NCBI GenBank assembly: GCA_036491115.1 | Contig: DASXCQ010000061.1 | Location: forward strand, 1-64,000 | DNA length: 64,000 nt | Source of the DNA: DATEPR01 sp036491115 | GTDB lineage: Bacteria > Actinomycetota > Actinomycetes > Mycobacteriales > Pseudonocardiaceae | Direction: 5' to 3' | In this document: piece after piece, positions 25,292-33,690 of the stretch | How positions within the stretch are numbered: the first letter of the stretch is position 1 | Layout of the letters: each line of letters starts with the position of its first letter | Position numbers and translations under genes: made by a program | The notes under the pieces: model-generated | Told to the model about the DNA's origin: nothing | Database searches by the model: none | The model's input: only the letters and a program-made list of their open reading frames with translations

Positions 25292-26994
25292 CGCACCAGG
25301 TCGATCGGGTGCCCATGAGCCTGTTGCTGGGTTCGGACGCTCGCCGACTGCCGCGCGCCGTCGTCGTCGTCCTGCTCCAGCAGGCGGCCGCGTTGGCCGG
25401 GCCCGTGCTCGTCGCCGTCGCCATCGATCGGGCGATTCCGGCGCTGCGCCGGCACGACGCGGTGCCGCTGGTGGCGGTGGTCGTCGCCTACGGGTGCTGC
25501 ATGGTGGCCGCGGGCCTGTTGCAGAAGCTGTTCATCCGCCTGTCCGTCGAGGTCGGCCAGGACGTGCTGAGCAGGCTCCGAACGCGCCTGTTCGCGCATA
25601 TTCAGGCCCAGGGCGTGGACTTCCACGAAACCCACGCGTCCGGCACGCTGGCGTCCAGGGTGTCCGGTGACGTCGAGGCCGTGCGCGAGTTGTTTGAGAG
25701 CGGGATCGACCAGATCGTCACCGCCGGGGTGTCCCTGGTCTATGTCTCGGTGGTCGTGCTGGTACTCGACTGGCGGCTCGGTGTCGCCGCGCTCGCCGCG
25801 ATGGTGCCGGTCTGCTGGACCATGCGGTCGTTTCGCACCCGCTCCCTCCCGGTCTACCAGCGGCGCTCGACGGCGGCCGCCGTCGCGGCGGGCGATATGA
25901 GCGAGACGTTCGCCGGCATCCGGACCGTCCAGGCCTACCGGCGCGAGCAGGCCAACGACGACCGGTTCGCACTGCTCAACCGGCGCCACCAGAAGGAGAA
26001 CCGGCAGGCCGGCAGGGAGATGGCGCGGTATGTCACGTCGTCCCGGCTCGTCGCCAACGTCGCCATCGCGGGTCTTGTGTTGTGGGGCGGCTACCGCGTC
26101 GCGTCCGGCACGCTGCCGCTGGGCAGTTTCGCGGGCGTGGTGCTGTACCTGCGGGACCTCTACGACAAGCCGCTGCGGCTCGGCGGTGTGCTGGACGCCT
26201 ACCAGTCGGCGGTGGCCTCGCTGCAGAAGATCGCCGCGCTGTTCGCGATCGAGCCGACCGTGGCGGAACCGGCCCGGCCCACCGCGTTGCCGGCACGCCG
26301 TTCCCCAGGGCGCCGGGTCAGCTTCCGGGACGTCGCGTTCGCCTACCACGGCGGCCGCGAGGTGCTCTCCGGCTGCGACCTCGACATTCCCGCCGGGCAG
26401 ACCGTGGCCCTCGTGGGGCGGTCCGGCGGCGGGAAGTCGACACTGGCCACGCTGCTGGCCCGGTTCCACGACCCGACCCACGGCCGCGTCCTGCTCGACG
26501 GTGTCGACCTGCGGTGCGTCGCGTCGGCCGAGTTGCGCGGCGACGTGGTTCTGGTGCCCCAGGAGAACTTCCTGTTCTCCGGCACGGTCGCCGACAACAT
26601 CGCGCTGGCCCGCCCCGACGCCACGCCGGAGCAGATCCGGCGCGCCGCCGAGGCCACGGGGGCCGACCGGTTCATCTCGGCGCTGGACGACGGTTACCGG
26701 ACCGACGTCGGCGACCGGGGCGGCCGGTTCTCGGCGGGCCAGCGGCAACTGATCGCACTGGCGCGGGTCTTCCTCGTGGACCCGTCCGTCATCGTTCTGG
26801 ACGAGGCGGTGTCCGCCATCGACATTCCCAGCGAGCGCGCTGTGCACGAGGCGATGCGCGCGGTGCTGCGCGGACGCACCGCCCTGGTCATCGCGCACCG
26901 CCTCTCGACGGTCCGGATCGCCGACCGGGTGCTCGTGCTGGCCGGTGGCCGGATCGTCCGCGACCGCGTCCCTGCCGAGCACCGGCCCGGCTGA
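25288..26994 (+). CDS. ABC exporter half-transporter, catalytic partner
   Basis: 568 residues with the same transmembrane plus ATPase layout. Walker A is LVGRSGGGKSTL, the Q-loop VPQENFLFSGTV, Walker B VIVLDEAVSAID with the catalytic Glu, and the H-loop VIAHRLST. The signature is FSAGQRQLIALAR rather than LSGGQ. The strong Walker site here would pair with the good signature of the partner, while the weak signature here faces the partner's degenerate Walker site. This is exactly the asymmetric arrangement known for heterodimeric exporters. The start is a GTG at 25288 inside the previous gene's last codons (GTGA overlap). Confidence 0.93.
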   Translation: MTHQVDRVPMSLLLGSDARRLPRAVVVVLLQQAAALAGPVLVAVAIDRAIPALRRHDAVPLVAVVVAYGCCMVAAGLLQKLFIRLSVEVGQDVLSRLRTRLFAHIQAQGVDFHETHASGTLASRVSGDVEAVRELFESGIDQIVTAGVSLVYVSVVVLVLDWRLGVAALAAMVPVCWTMRSFRTRSLPVYQRRSTAAAVAAGDMSETFAGIRTVQAYRREQANDDRFALLNRRHQKENRQAGREMARYVTSSRLVANVAIAGLVLWGGYRVASGTLPLGSFAGVVLYLRDLYDKPLRLGGVLDAYQSAVASLQKIAALFAIEPTVAEPARPTALPARRSPGRRVSFRDVAFAYHGGREVLSGCDLDIPAGQTVALVGRSGGGKSTLATLLARFHDPTHGRVLLDGVDLRCVASAELRGDVVLVPQENFLFSGTVADNIALARPDATPEQIRRAAEATGADRFISALDDGYRTDVGDRGGRFSAGQRQLIALARVFLVDPSVIVLDEAVSAIDIPSERAVHEAMRAVLRGRTALVIAHRLSTVRIADRVLVLAGGRIVRDRVPAEHRPG

Positions 26995-27048
26995 CCTCGC
27001 AGCGGTGTGGTCCGGGTGAAACTCACTCGGCTCGCTGCCGCGGCGAGG

Positions 27049-27054
27049 TAGCTT
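27049..27054 (+). promoter_or_regulatory. -10 hexamer TAGCTT, 7 nt before the hydrolase start
   Basis: TAGCTT, then CTGGCAC, then the GTG at 27062. There is no Shine-Dalgarno. The spacing fits a leaderless transcript. Confidence 0.5.
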
Positions 27055-27061
27055 CTGGCAC

Positions 27062-27787
27062 GTGACAGACCGTCCGCCGTACCTCAATCCGTTCGTGCTG
27101 CCGACCGAACCGTGCCCGCGGGAACGACACGGTCGGGTGGATTTCCATCTGCCCGCAGGCGATTCCCCGGCTCCGGCGGTCGTGTTCGTCCACGGTGGTC
27201 CGATCCCCGAGGCGATGGACCCGACGCCGCGCGACTTGCCGAGCTTCATCGGCTACGGCCGGGCCGTCGCGACAAGCGGTGCGGTCGGCGTGGTGCTCGA
27301 CCATCGGATGCGTGATCTCGGCGACTGCGGCCCGTCCGCCCAGGATCTTGCCGACGCGGTCGAGGCGGTGCGGGCCCATCCTCGGGTGGACCGCGACCGG
27401 ATCGCGCTGTGGTTCCTGTCCGGTGGGAGCTGCCTGGCCGCCGGGTGGCTGGACGCGGCACCGGATCAGCTGCGCTGCATCGCGTTCTCCTACCCGCTGT
27501 TCGGTGACCTGCCGGGGAGGCCCGTCGACGCCCGGTTCCGCCCCGCGGCGGCGCTGGCCGGGTGGCGCGGCGTGCCGATCGTGCTGACCACGGTCGGGTT
27601 GGAACGGCCGGACATCGCCGCGACCGTCGAGAATTTCCTTGCCGCCGCCCGCGAGCGGCAGGTGGACGTGCGGGTGATCACCGTGCCGAACGGACACCAT
27701 GGCTTCGACTGCCTCGACGACACCGAGGAGTCACGCGAGGCCATCGTCGAGGCAGTCGAGGCCGTACTCGGGTACCTCCGCGACTGA
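27062..27787 (+). CDS. Alpha/beta hydrolase (dienelactone-hydrolase-like)
   Basis: 241 residues. AVVFVHGGPIPEAMDP gives the oxyanion-hole HGG. The nucleophile elbow is IALWFLSGGSCLAAGW, with the serine in LSGG rather than GxSxG. The terminal catalytic His is in VPNGHHGFDCLD, and the Asp lies in the preceding strand. It is probably a cytosolic esterase or dienelactone hydrolase; the substrate is unknown. GTG start at 27062 in a leaderless context. It converges on the LDH-like gene, with one base between the stop codons. Confidence 0.85.
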   Translation: MTDRPPYLNPFVLPTEPCPRERHGRVDFHLPAGDSPAPAVVFVHGGPIPEAMDPTPRDLPSFIGYGRAVATSGAVGVVLDHRMRDLGDCGPSAQDLADAVEAVRAHPRVDRDRIALWFLSGGSCLAAGWLDAAPDQLRCIAFSYPLFGDLPGRPVDARFRPAAALAGWRGVPIVLTTVGLERPDIAATVENFLAAARERQVDVRVITVPNGHHGFDCLDDTEESREAIVEAVEAVLGYLRD

Positions 27788-27788
27788 C

Positions 27789-28736
27789 CTACTCCGCGGC
27801 GGACAGAGCTCGTCGGGCGGCGGCGCGGAGGGCCTCGGCACTGCGCTCCAGGGCGGCCCGCTCGGCGTCGGTCATGGCCGGGACGTGCATTTCTCGGACG
27901 CCGCCCGCGCCAAGGACGCTGGCCAGTGACAACGTGACCCCGTAGCCGTCGTGGTAGGCGGCGACCGGGAGCACTGCCCGTTCGTCGCGTAGCACGGCCT
28001 CGGCCAGGCGCGCGGACACCGCTCCGATGCCGTACTGGCTGGCGCCGGTGCCCTCGATGATGGTGATGTTGGCGTAGCGGATGTCGTTCTCGATGTCCGC
28101 GCGCAGCTCGTCCAACGGCGCGTCGCCCTCGGCGAGCAGGTCCAGGACCGGGATGCCGCTGACCGTCGCCGACGACCACAGCAACACCTCGGACGTGCCG
28201 TGCTCGCCGACCACCATCGCGTGCACGTCCCGCGCCCGCACCCGCAGCCGTTCGGCCAGGTGGACGCGGAAGCGCAGGCTGTCGATCAACGTGCCGGTGG
28301 AGAACACCCGGTCGTGGCCGGCCAGCCGGCGGGTCAGGTCGGCCAGCGGGTCGGGCGGATCGGTCACCACCATCAGCACCGCCTCCGGTGCTGCCGCCAC
28401 GATCCTGGGCACCACCTCGGCGTACACGCGGGCGTTGGTGTCGACCAGCCGCAGCCTGCCCCGCGGGTCGCCGCGGTCGGTCGCGCCGCCTGCCTTCTCG
28501 TTCACACCGGCCGTGATGATCACCAGGGCGGCTCCGGTCAGGTCGTCGTAGTCGCCCGCCCACACGTCCACGACCGGTGACAACGGCGAGGCGTAGCGCA
28601 TGTCGGCCGCGACACCCTTCGCTCGGGCCGCGTCCTTGTCGACCAGCACCAGCTCCCGGCACATGCCACCGCGTTCGATCAGCGACAACGCGGTGGCCGC
28701 GCCGACCGCGCCCACTCCCACGACCCCGATCCTCAT
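27789..28736 (-). CDS. Lactate/malate dehydrogenase family protein
   Basis: 315 residues. The N-terminal Rossmann motif is IGVVGVGAVGAATALSL, and the catalytic His is H179 in MVVGEHGTSEV. DSLRFR (Arg155) matches the substrate-binding Arg of LDH. Two features are unusual: the NPVD motif is DPPD (residues 126-129), and the substrate loop (NEKAGGATDRGDPRGR) lacks the usual Q-R-x-G-E pattern. It may oxidise a 2-hydroxy acid other than lactate. The ATG at 28736 lies 6 nt after TAGGGT and has no Shine-Dalgarno. Confidence 0.85.
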   Translation of the reverse strand: MRIGVVGVGAVGAATALSLIERGGMCRELVLVDKDAARAKGVAADMRYASPLSPVVDVWAGDYDDLTGAALVIITAGVNEKAGGATDRGDPRGRLRLVDTNARVYAEVVPRIVAAAPEAVLMVVTDPPDPLADLTRRLAGHDRVFSTGTLIDSLRFRVHLAERLRVRARDVHAMVVGEHGTSEVLLWSSATVSGIPVLDLLAEGDAPLDELRADIENDIRYANITIIEGTGASQYGIGAVSARLAEAVLRDERAVLPVAAYHDGYGVTLSLASVLGAGGVREMHVPAMTDAERAALERSAEALRAAARRALSAAE

Positions 28737-28742
28737 GCGCCG

Positions 28743-28748
28743 ACCCTA
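28743..28748 (-). promoter_or_regulatory. -10 hexamer TAGGGT, 6 nt before the LDH-like start
   Basis: Minus strand: TAGGGT, CGGCGC, ATG (28736). The box overlaps the stop codon of the upstream gene (28746-28748), so this gene could be read both by run-through and from its own leaderless promoter. Confidence 0.45.
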
Positions 28749-29744
28749 GGACACCTCGAGGTCGACGTGGACGGTGATCTGCGTGCCGGTTCCCCGGAAC
28801 GTCAGCGTCACGGCGCCGGCGAGCGGGTCGAGCGCGGGTAGGAACCGGACGCAGGCCGCTTCGTGGTCGCCGCGCTGGCTGCTGCCGCCGAACGACTCCG
28901 CGTACGTGCTGCCCCGGTCGTCCTCGGCGGTGACGGAGACGACGGTCCATTTGGTGTTGCCGTCCCCGCTGTAGCGCCACCAGCCGGGCGTCGCCCGGAG
29001 ATACAGCCGCCAGCAGTCCGGTTCGGTGAAGAGGCTTTCCAGGCGGATCGTGGCGTCGTCGATGGGCGGCAGTTCCGCGGTGAGATCCAGGTGCCTGCGC
29101 GGCGCGTCGACCGTCGGGTCGCCATCGGACGGTGGGCGCTGGACTGGCGCTGCCGACAGTGGCGCGGGCACGCCCACCGACACGGTCCGTCCAGGGGAGG
29201 GCACCAGCCGGGTCACCGAACCGTCCAGACCGCGCAGTTCCAGCCAGCCGCACTCGCGCGCGGGCACCGGCTCGACGTGGACACTCAGCCACGCCGGCCC
29301 GCCTGTGGCGAACGTCATCCCCATGACGTGCAGTGCGTATCGGCTGCCGTGCTGGTCGGTGACCGGGATATCGTCGAGCACGGGCAGGCGGCCACTGGAC
29401 GTCTCGGCTCCGGCCAACTCCGCGTCCATGACGGCCTGACCGGAACCGATCCGCAGGAGGCCGAGCCGCAGCAGGCCCGCCGCCGTGCTGACCGCGGTGC
29501 CGCCACCCAACGACCAGTGGTCATCGGACGACCGGCGACGGCGTACCTCGGTGCTCAGCGCGGCCCAACTCGGGAAGCCGTACTCGCGGGCCAACGCCAA
29601 CTGGGCCGTCGACAGCGCGATGCGGGGTGACACGGCGTGCAGGCGGGCCATGGCGTCGCGCTGTCCGGCCGTCGCGGCACGCAACAACTCGTGTGCCTGG
29701 CGGCGCAGCTGACCAAGGTCCGGGCGGACGGGTAGCTCGGGCAT
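28746..29744 (-). CDS. Protein with ankyrin-type leader and beta-sandwich-like body, unknown
   Basis: 332 residues. The first 65 (DLGQLRRQAHELLRAATAGQ, then LSTAQLALAREYGFPSWAAL) match the N-terminal leader common to actinobacterial ankyrin-repeat proteins, but no ankyrin repeats follow. The rest is rich in beta-strand and Trp/Gly/Asp (LFTEPDCWRLYLRATPGWWR; VTLTFRGTGTQITVHVDLEV) and looks like two beta-sandwich modules. The ATG at 29744 follows GAAGGAGAC. No signal peptide is visible. The function is not recognised; it is the first gene before the LDH-like gene on this strand. Confidence 0.75.
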   Translation of the reverse strand: MPELPVRPDLGQLRRQAHELLRAATAGQRDAMARLHAVSPRIALSTAQLALAREYGFPSWAALSTEVRRRRSSDDHWSLGGGTAVSTAAGLLRLGLLRIGSGQAVMDAELAGAETSSGRLPVLDDIPVTDQHGSRYALHVMGMTFATGGPAWLSVHVEPVPARECGWLELRGLDGSVTRLVPSPGRTVSVGVPAPLSAAPVQRPPSDGDPTVDAPRRHLDLTAELPPIDDATIRLESLFTEPDCWRLYLRATPGWWRYSGDGNTKWTVVSVTAEDDRGSTYAESFGGSSQRGDHEAACVRFLPALDPLAGAVTLTFRGTGTQITVHVDLEVS

Positions 29745-30025
29745 GACGTCTCCTTCGGCCCAGGTTCGCGTGTGAGCCCGTAAGAAGACGGTCGTGCCGG
29801 CCGTGCGACTGCCGAAATGGAGGTGGAACTCGGTTCCTGCCCGCGAACCCGGCGGCACCCTCCGCACCGTCCGCCCAGGCTACCACGAAGTCGTCCGTCC
29901 ACATCAGACAAAAAGGGAGGGCTACGTGCTCCCCTCCATGTTCAACATATAGCGCATCCCAGGGCTTGCGGCAAGACCCCGGTCGTGCCGCAGAATCCAC
30001 CTCCTGCGCACATAGGGGAACGAAC

Positions 30026-30298
30026 ATGGACGCCGATGTGATCGTCGTGGGCGGTGGTCCGACCGGGCTGATGCTGGCCAGCGAGCTGCGCCTGGCCGGG
30101 GTGGCGCCGGTGGTGCTGGAGCGGCAACCGCACGTCGGCGAGATCCCGAGGGCCTACGGCCTGAGCGGGCAGATCCTGCGACTGCTGCGCTACCGGGCAT
30201 GCTGGAGCGATTCAGCACCGTCAGCGCCGACATCGCGCCCGCGGTCGAGTTCCCGTTCGGCGGGCTGCGGGTGGACCTCACTCCCCTCGCCGGTGCGG
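30026..30298 (+). pseudogene. FAD-dependent aromatic monooxygenase, 5' remnant with a frameshift
   Basis: The ATG at 30026 follows AGGGGA and opens a typical PgaE/RdmE/PheA-type flavin monooxygenase: VIVVGGGPTGLMLASELRLA (Rossmann FAD motif), then PRAYGLSGQILRLLRYR. Near 30,195 one base (a G) seems lost; homology continues in the next frame as MLERFSTVSADIAPAVEFPF and GGLRVDLTPL. The gene then stops at about 30,298 against the end of the YggT gene. About 390 of the usual 480 residues are missing. These enzymes hydroxylate or inactivate aromatic antibiotics. The palindrome ATGTT-C-AACAT (29938-29948) upstream may be an orphan operator. Confidence 0.85.
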
Positions 30299-30299
30299 G

Positions 30300-30575
30300 T
30301 CAGAGGCTGAAGGCGATGAACCGCAGGATGACCGCCACGATGAAGACCACCGTGAACGCGAGGTCGATTCCCATTCCGCCGGCCCGCAGCGGCGGCATCA
30401 CCCGCCGCACCGGGCGGAGGACCGGTTCCGTTCCGGCGTGAGCCAGGGTGCGGGCACGGCTCACCCACGGCCGGCGAACCCCCGCCACCCCGACCCAGTC
30501 CAGCACCATCCTGGCGATCAGCACCAGGATGAACGCCGACAACACATACCCGATGACAGCTCCCACCAGGCTCAT
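30300..30575 (-). CDS. YggT family membrane protein
   Basis: 91 residues with two membrane helices (IGYVLSAFILVLIARMVLDW and LAFTVVFIVAVILRFIAFSL). The conserved central motif TEPVLRPVRRVMPPLRAGGM followed by GIDLAF is diagnostic of YggT/YlmG. YlmG proteins usually sit in the division cluster near sepF; this copy is isolated, so it is probably a paralogue. The ATG at 30575 follows GGAGG at 9-nt spacing. Its stop codon lies where the monooxygenase remnant breaks off. Confidence 0.88.
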   Translation of the reverse strand: MSLVGAVIGYVLSAFILVLIARMVLDWVGVAGVRRPWVSRARTLAHAGTEPVLRPVRRVMPPLRAGGMGIDLAFTVVFIVAVILRFIAFSL

Positions 30576-30674
30576 GACCCCACACCTCCGCGACGGCCAC
30601 ACGGCCGTGTTACCGGTATTAACGCCGCTGACCGGGTGAGAAGTGTCCGTTGCGCCAAGTTTCTCAGCCGACTA

Positions 30675-32108
30675 TCAGGTGGCGGTGCCCGTCGGCTGGG
30701 TGGCGCCGAGGAGACTGCGGGTGAGCGCGTTGTGGCTGGCGGTCATGACGTCCAGCGCGGTCCGCAGCGCGGCGTCGGTGACGGTCGACGTGCCCTCCCG
30801 CAGGCCGACCAGCACCGCGCGGCGCACCAGCTCCTTCAGGAACGACGCCGTGACGCCCTCCGTGGCGGCGATCACCGGGGCCAGGTCGGCGGTCACCGAC
30901 ACGCCGTCGGAGTACAGCCGCAGCAGACGCTCCCGGCCGATCGCGTCCGGCCGAGGGATCTCCACGGCCAGGTCCACCCGGCCCGGCCGGTCGGCAAGCG
31001 CCCGTTCCAGCACCTCGGCGCGGTTGGTGGTGAGCACGAAGGTGACGTCGGCGTCCGAACCGATGCCGTCCATCGCGTCGAGCAGGCTGAACAGCACCGG
31101 GTTGGTGCCCGAACCCATGGATCGGTCGTTGGCGACCAGGTCGACGTCCTCCAGCACCACCATGGACGGCTGGAACCGGCGGGCCAGCGCGGCCGCCTGG
31201 TTGATGTAGCGCATCGCGGCACCGGTCAGCACCACGACGGTCGTGTGCGGCAACCGGCCGGCCAGGTAGCGCACGGTGTGTGTCTTGCCGGTGCCCGGCG
31301 GCCCGTACAGCAGCAGGCCGCGCTTGAGATGCTGGCCCGCGGCGAGCAGCCGTTCGGCGTGCTCGGCGACCCCGAGAATGTGTTCCTCGATGCCGGCCAG
31401 CACGCCGTCGGGCAGCACCACCTGCTGTTCGGTGAGCGTCGGCCGGGGCAGGAAGGTGACCAACTCGTTGCCCCGGAACTCGCTCACCCCGAACGCGACC
31501 ACCTGGCCCCGCACCACGTCGTGGGCGGCCACCAGTTGCTCGATCTCGTCGCGCGTCCTGGTGGCGACCTCCCGGCTCGCCGCGACGACGTCCAGCCGGC
31601 ACCGGGCCATCGGCCCCATGTGCGGGAGGGGACCTCGGATGCCGACCAGCACCGGTTCGCCGGTGGGCGCGGTGGTCGGCACCAGGCCGACCTGGATGGC
31701 CTCGGTGCTGGTCTTCGGGCCGGTGGCGGTGGTGACGTACTCTGGCTCGCTCAGCTCCGGTCCGCCCTCGCGATCGGCCGAGGTGAGCAGGCTGAGCAGG
31801 CTCTCGTTGAGGTCGATGCCCTGGCCGCGAATCCCGTACCACCCGGTGGTGGACTCGTGCCGGACCAGGTAGGCGTCCACGCCGAGCTGGAGGCTGGCGT
31901 GCTCCCAGGTCCTGAACTCCGCGCTCACGCTGACCATGTCGTGCAGAGAACGGCCCAGATGGTTGGTCACCGCCCGGAACAGGCGGGCGCTCGGCCGTTC
32001 ACTGTCCACGACCGACAGTACGGCGCTGGTGATCCGCTTGAGGTCGAGGGCCAGGGCGCGGGCGGCGTCCTGGTCCAGCGGCACCGGCGGTGCGGTCGTG
32101 TCGGTCAT
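30675..32108 (-). CDS. AAA+ ATPase with novel N-terminal region
   Basis: 477 residues. The AAA module covers about residues 230-450: Walker A RGLLLYGPPGTGKTHTVRYL, Walker B PSMVVLEDVDLVANDR, sensor 1 TFVLTTNRAE and the arginine-finger region ALADRPGRVDLAVEIP. The pattern is of the Cdc48/classical AAA clade. The first 220 or so residues (ITSAVLSVVDSERPSARLFR and onward) match no family I recognise and may bind the substrate or a partner. Walker B has ED rather than DE, with Glu and Asp both present. The ATG at 32108 follows GGAGG. It follows the SCP2-like and diiron genes on the same strand but with an 82-bp gap. Confidence 0.87.
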   Translation of the reverse strand: MTDTTAPPVPLDQDAARALALDLKRITSAVLSVVDSERPSARLFRAVTNHLGRSLHDMVSVSAEFRTWEHASLQLGVDAYLVRHESTTGWYGIRGQGIDLNESLLSLLTSADREGGPELSEPEYVTTATGPKTSTEAIQVGLVPTTAPTGEPVLVGIRGPLPHMGPMARCRLDVVAASREVATRTRDEIEQLVAAHDVVRGQVVAFGVSEFRGNELVTFLPRPTLTEQQVVLPDGVLAGIEEHILGVAEHAERLLAAGQHLKRGLLLYGPPGTGKTHTVRYLAGRLPHTTVVVLTGAAMRYINQAAALARRFQPSMVVLEDVDLVANDRSMGSGTNPVLFSLLDAMDGIGSDADVTFVLTTNRAEVLERALADRPGRVDLAVEIPRPDAIGRERLLRLYSDGVSVTADLAPVIAATEGVTASFLKELVRRAVLVGLREGTSTVTDAALRTALDVMTASHNALTRSLLGATQPTGTAT

Positions 32109-32190
32109 GGCAGCCTCCATCGCCGCACGCGGCGGGTCGCGGAATTGATCACCGCCATTGTGCCAGCCGGCTACGACAACCGGGGTCGCC

Positions 32191-32661
32191 TCATCCGGTG
32201 CGTTCCGGGAACCTGGTTCCCACTGAGGCAAGCAGGGCAAGGCATTCGACGAAGAAGTAGATGCTCTTGAAGAATTCCAGCAGTGGACCGTCCTGCAGGA
32301 TCAGCTTGCGGTACATCACCGTCCGCAGGGCGTCGTATCCCTGGTACATCGCCTGCCAGTCGGCGTAGGCACCGTCCAGGACATAGGTGGCCGTCACCGG
32401 ATCGCCGTCACGCAGCACCCGGCTGTCGGTGACCTTGCCGCCCGCCCACTCGATCCGCAGGTACCCGGCGCCACCGCCGAGGTCGGCCGGCAGGTCGCGG
32501 ACGCCGAGCGCCCACGACGCGGCATAGTGGTCCCGGACGTACTCGTAGAACGCCCAGTACTCGGGCAGTTTGCCCGCGCGGGTCGCGTCGTCCGGCCCGG
32601 CCTGCAGCGCTTCCTGGACCGCGGCGGCCCACTCCGGACTGAAGAACGTCGGTGCCGTCAT
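32191..32661 (-). CDS. SCP-2-like protein coupled to a diiron oxidase
   Basis: 156 residues. An alpha/beta sequence with WAGGKVTDSRVLRDGDPVTA, then TYVLDGAYADWQAMYQG, resembles the SCP-2 sterol-carrier fold, whose pocket binds hydrophobic ligands. The ATG at 32661 follows GGGAGG and starts one base after the stop of the diiron oxidase gene, so the two are made together. I infer that it presents a lipid-like or acyl substrate to, or carries a product from, that oxidase. The assignment rests on fold-like pattern only. Confidence 0.7.
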   Translation of the reverse strand: MTAPTFFSPEWAAAVQEALQAGPDDATRAGKLPEYWAFYEYVRDHYAASWALGVRDLPADLGGGAGYLRIEWAGGKVTDSRVLRDGDPVTATYVLDGAYADWQAMYQGYDALRTVMYRKLILQDGPLLEFFKSIYFFVECLALLASVGTRFPERTG

Positions 32662-32662
32662 G

Positions 32663-33667
32663 TCAGCCTCCCGCCAGGACCGGCTGGATCATCGCGAGCA
32701 TGTCCTCCAACTCCTGGGACAACGAGATACCGACGTCGTTGAGCTTGCGCCGCAACTGCTGGATCAGCAGCACGCGCACCTCTTCCTCGGTCCACCCCAG
32801 GGGTTCGTAGTAGACGCGCCTGCTGGCCACCCCGCTCAACGACAGGATGGTGGCGAGCGTCTGGTGGATCTCCCGCAGCATCGTGGGGTCCTTGCGCACC
32901 GCGTCCTGCAGGTAGCGCATGCCGCCCTGGACGTGCCGCGACTCGTCCCGGCAGGTCGCGGTGAACCCCGTGTAGTACGCGGGCAGGAAACCGCGCCACC
33001 GCGCGTAGGACAGCGTGACCTTCATGACCGACAGCGCGAGCACGCCCTCGATCCACAGGAAGTACGTGGTGCCGTACCGGACGCGGGCCCGCTCGTCGTA
33101 CGGGTTGCGGCGCAGTTCCTCCGCCTGGTAGGCGAGCAGCCCGAACGGGCCGACGAAGGTCTCCTGCACGTACGGGAACGAGTTGTCCAGCACGGCCATC
33201 ATGTCGTCGCCCTCGAGACCGACGACCTCGCGGTAGAACCGGTCGAAGAACACGGTGTGCCGCGCCTCGTCCTCGATCTGTGCCGCGATGTGCAGCTTTT
33301 CTTCCTCGGTGGCACCGATCATGAAGACCGGCAGCTCGATCTCGACCTGGCGCTCACCGTGGTGGAAACCCGAGGAGATGCCGACGAACGACGTGCGTTC
33401 GTCCTCGGACATCTTCTCCGTCCAGTCGATCCGGTCCTGGGTGAAGTCCAGGTCGTAGACGTCCCAGCGCTGCTTGAGGTACTTCTTGTACAGGGTCACG
33501 AAATCGGGCAGCTTGCGCAGGCCCTGGTGGACGTACTCGATGACGTCGTCGATGTCGACGTCCTGGATGCCCTGCAGATTCCGGCTCTCGATCTGGTCGG
33601 TCTCCTCCACCGACAGGGCGCGGGGTCCCTCCCGCAGCACCGCCGTGGGGCTTTTGGGTTGGGTCAT
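32663..33667 (-). CDS. R2-like (ferritin-like) diiron oxidase
   Basis: 334 residues. The carboxylate-bridged diiron ligand set is complete: a Glu in HHGERQVEIELPVF (about residues 105-111), E134-x-x-H137 in IEDEARHTVFF, E207 in FLWIEGVLALS and E242-x-x-H245 in CRDESRHVQGG. The protein is related to ribonucleotide reductase R2/R2lox but stands without an R1 gene, so it is probably an oxidase or oxygenase, not a reductase subunit. The ATG at 33667 follows AAGGAG. It diverges from a TetR-family regulator across a GTAC-rich inverted repeat, its probable control site. Confidence 0.85.
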   Translation of the reverse strand: MTQPKSPTAVLREGPRALSVEETDQIESRNLQGIQDVDIDDVIEYVHQGLRKLPDFVTLYKKYLKQRWDVYDLDFTQDRIDWTEKMSEDERTSFVGISSGFHHGERQVEIELPVFMIGATEEEKLHIAAQIEDEARHTVFFDRFYREVVGLEGDDMMAVLDNSFPYVQETFVGPFGLLAYQAEELRRNPYDERARVRYGTTYFLWIEGVLALSVMKVTLSYARWRGFLPAYYTGFTATCRDESRHVQGGMRYLQDAVRKDPTMLREIHQTLATILSLSGVASRRVYYEPLGWTEEEVRVLLIQQLRRKLNDVGISLSQELEDMLAMIQPVLAGG

Positions 33668-33690
33668 TCCGCACTCCTTCGTCGCAGTGT

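Noticed and set aside
24601..27249. An 882-residue minus-strand open frame
   Set aside because: Antisense to the two ABC exporter genes; composition is typical of shadow frames.
32663..33667. Calling the diiron protein a ribonucleotide reductase beta subunit
   Set aside because: No R1 gene adjoins it, it is coupled to an SCP2-like gene and has a TetR operator; an oxidase role is more likely.
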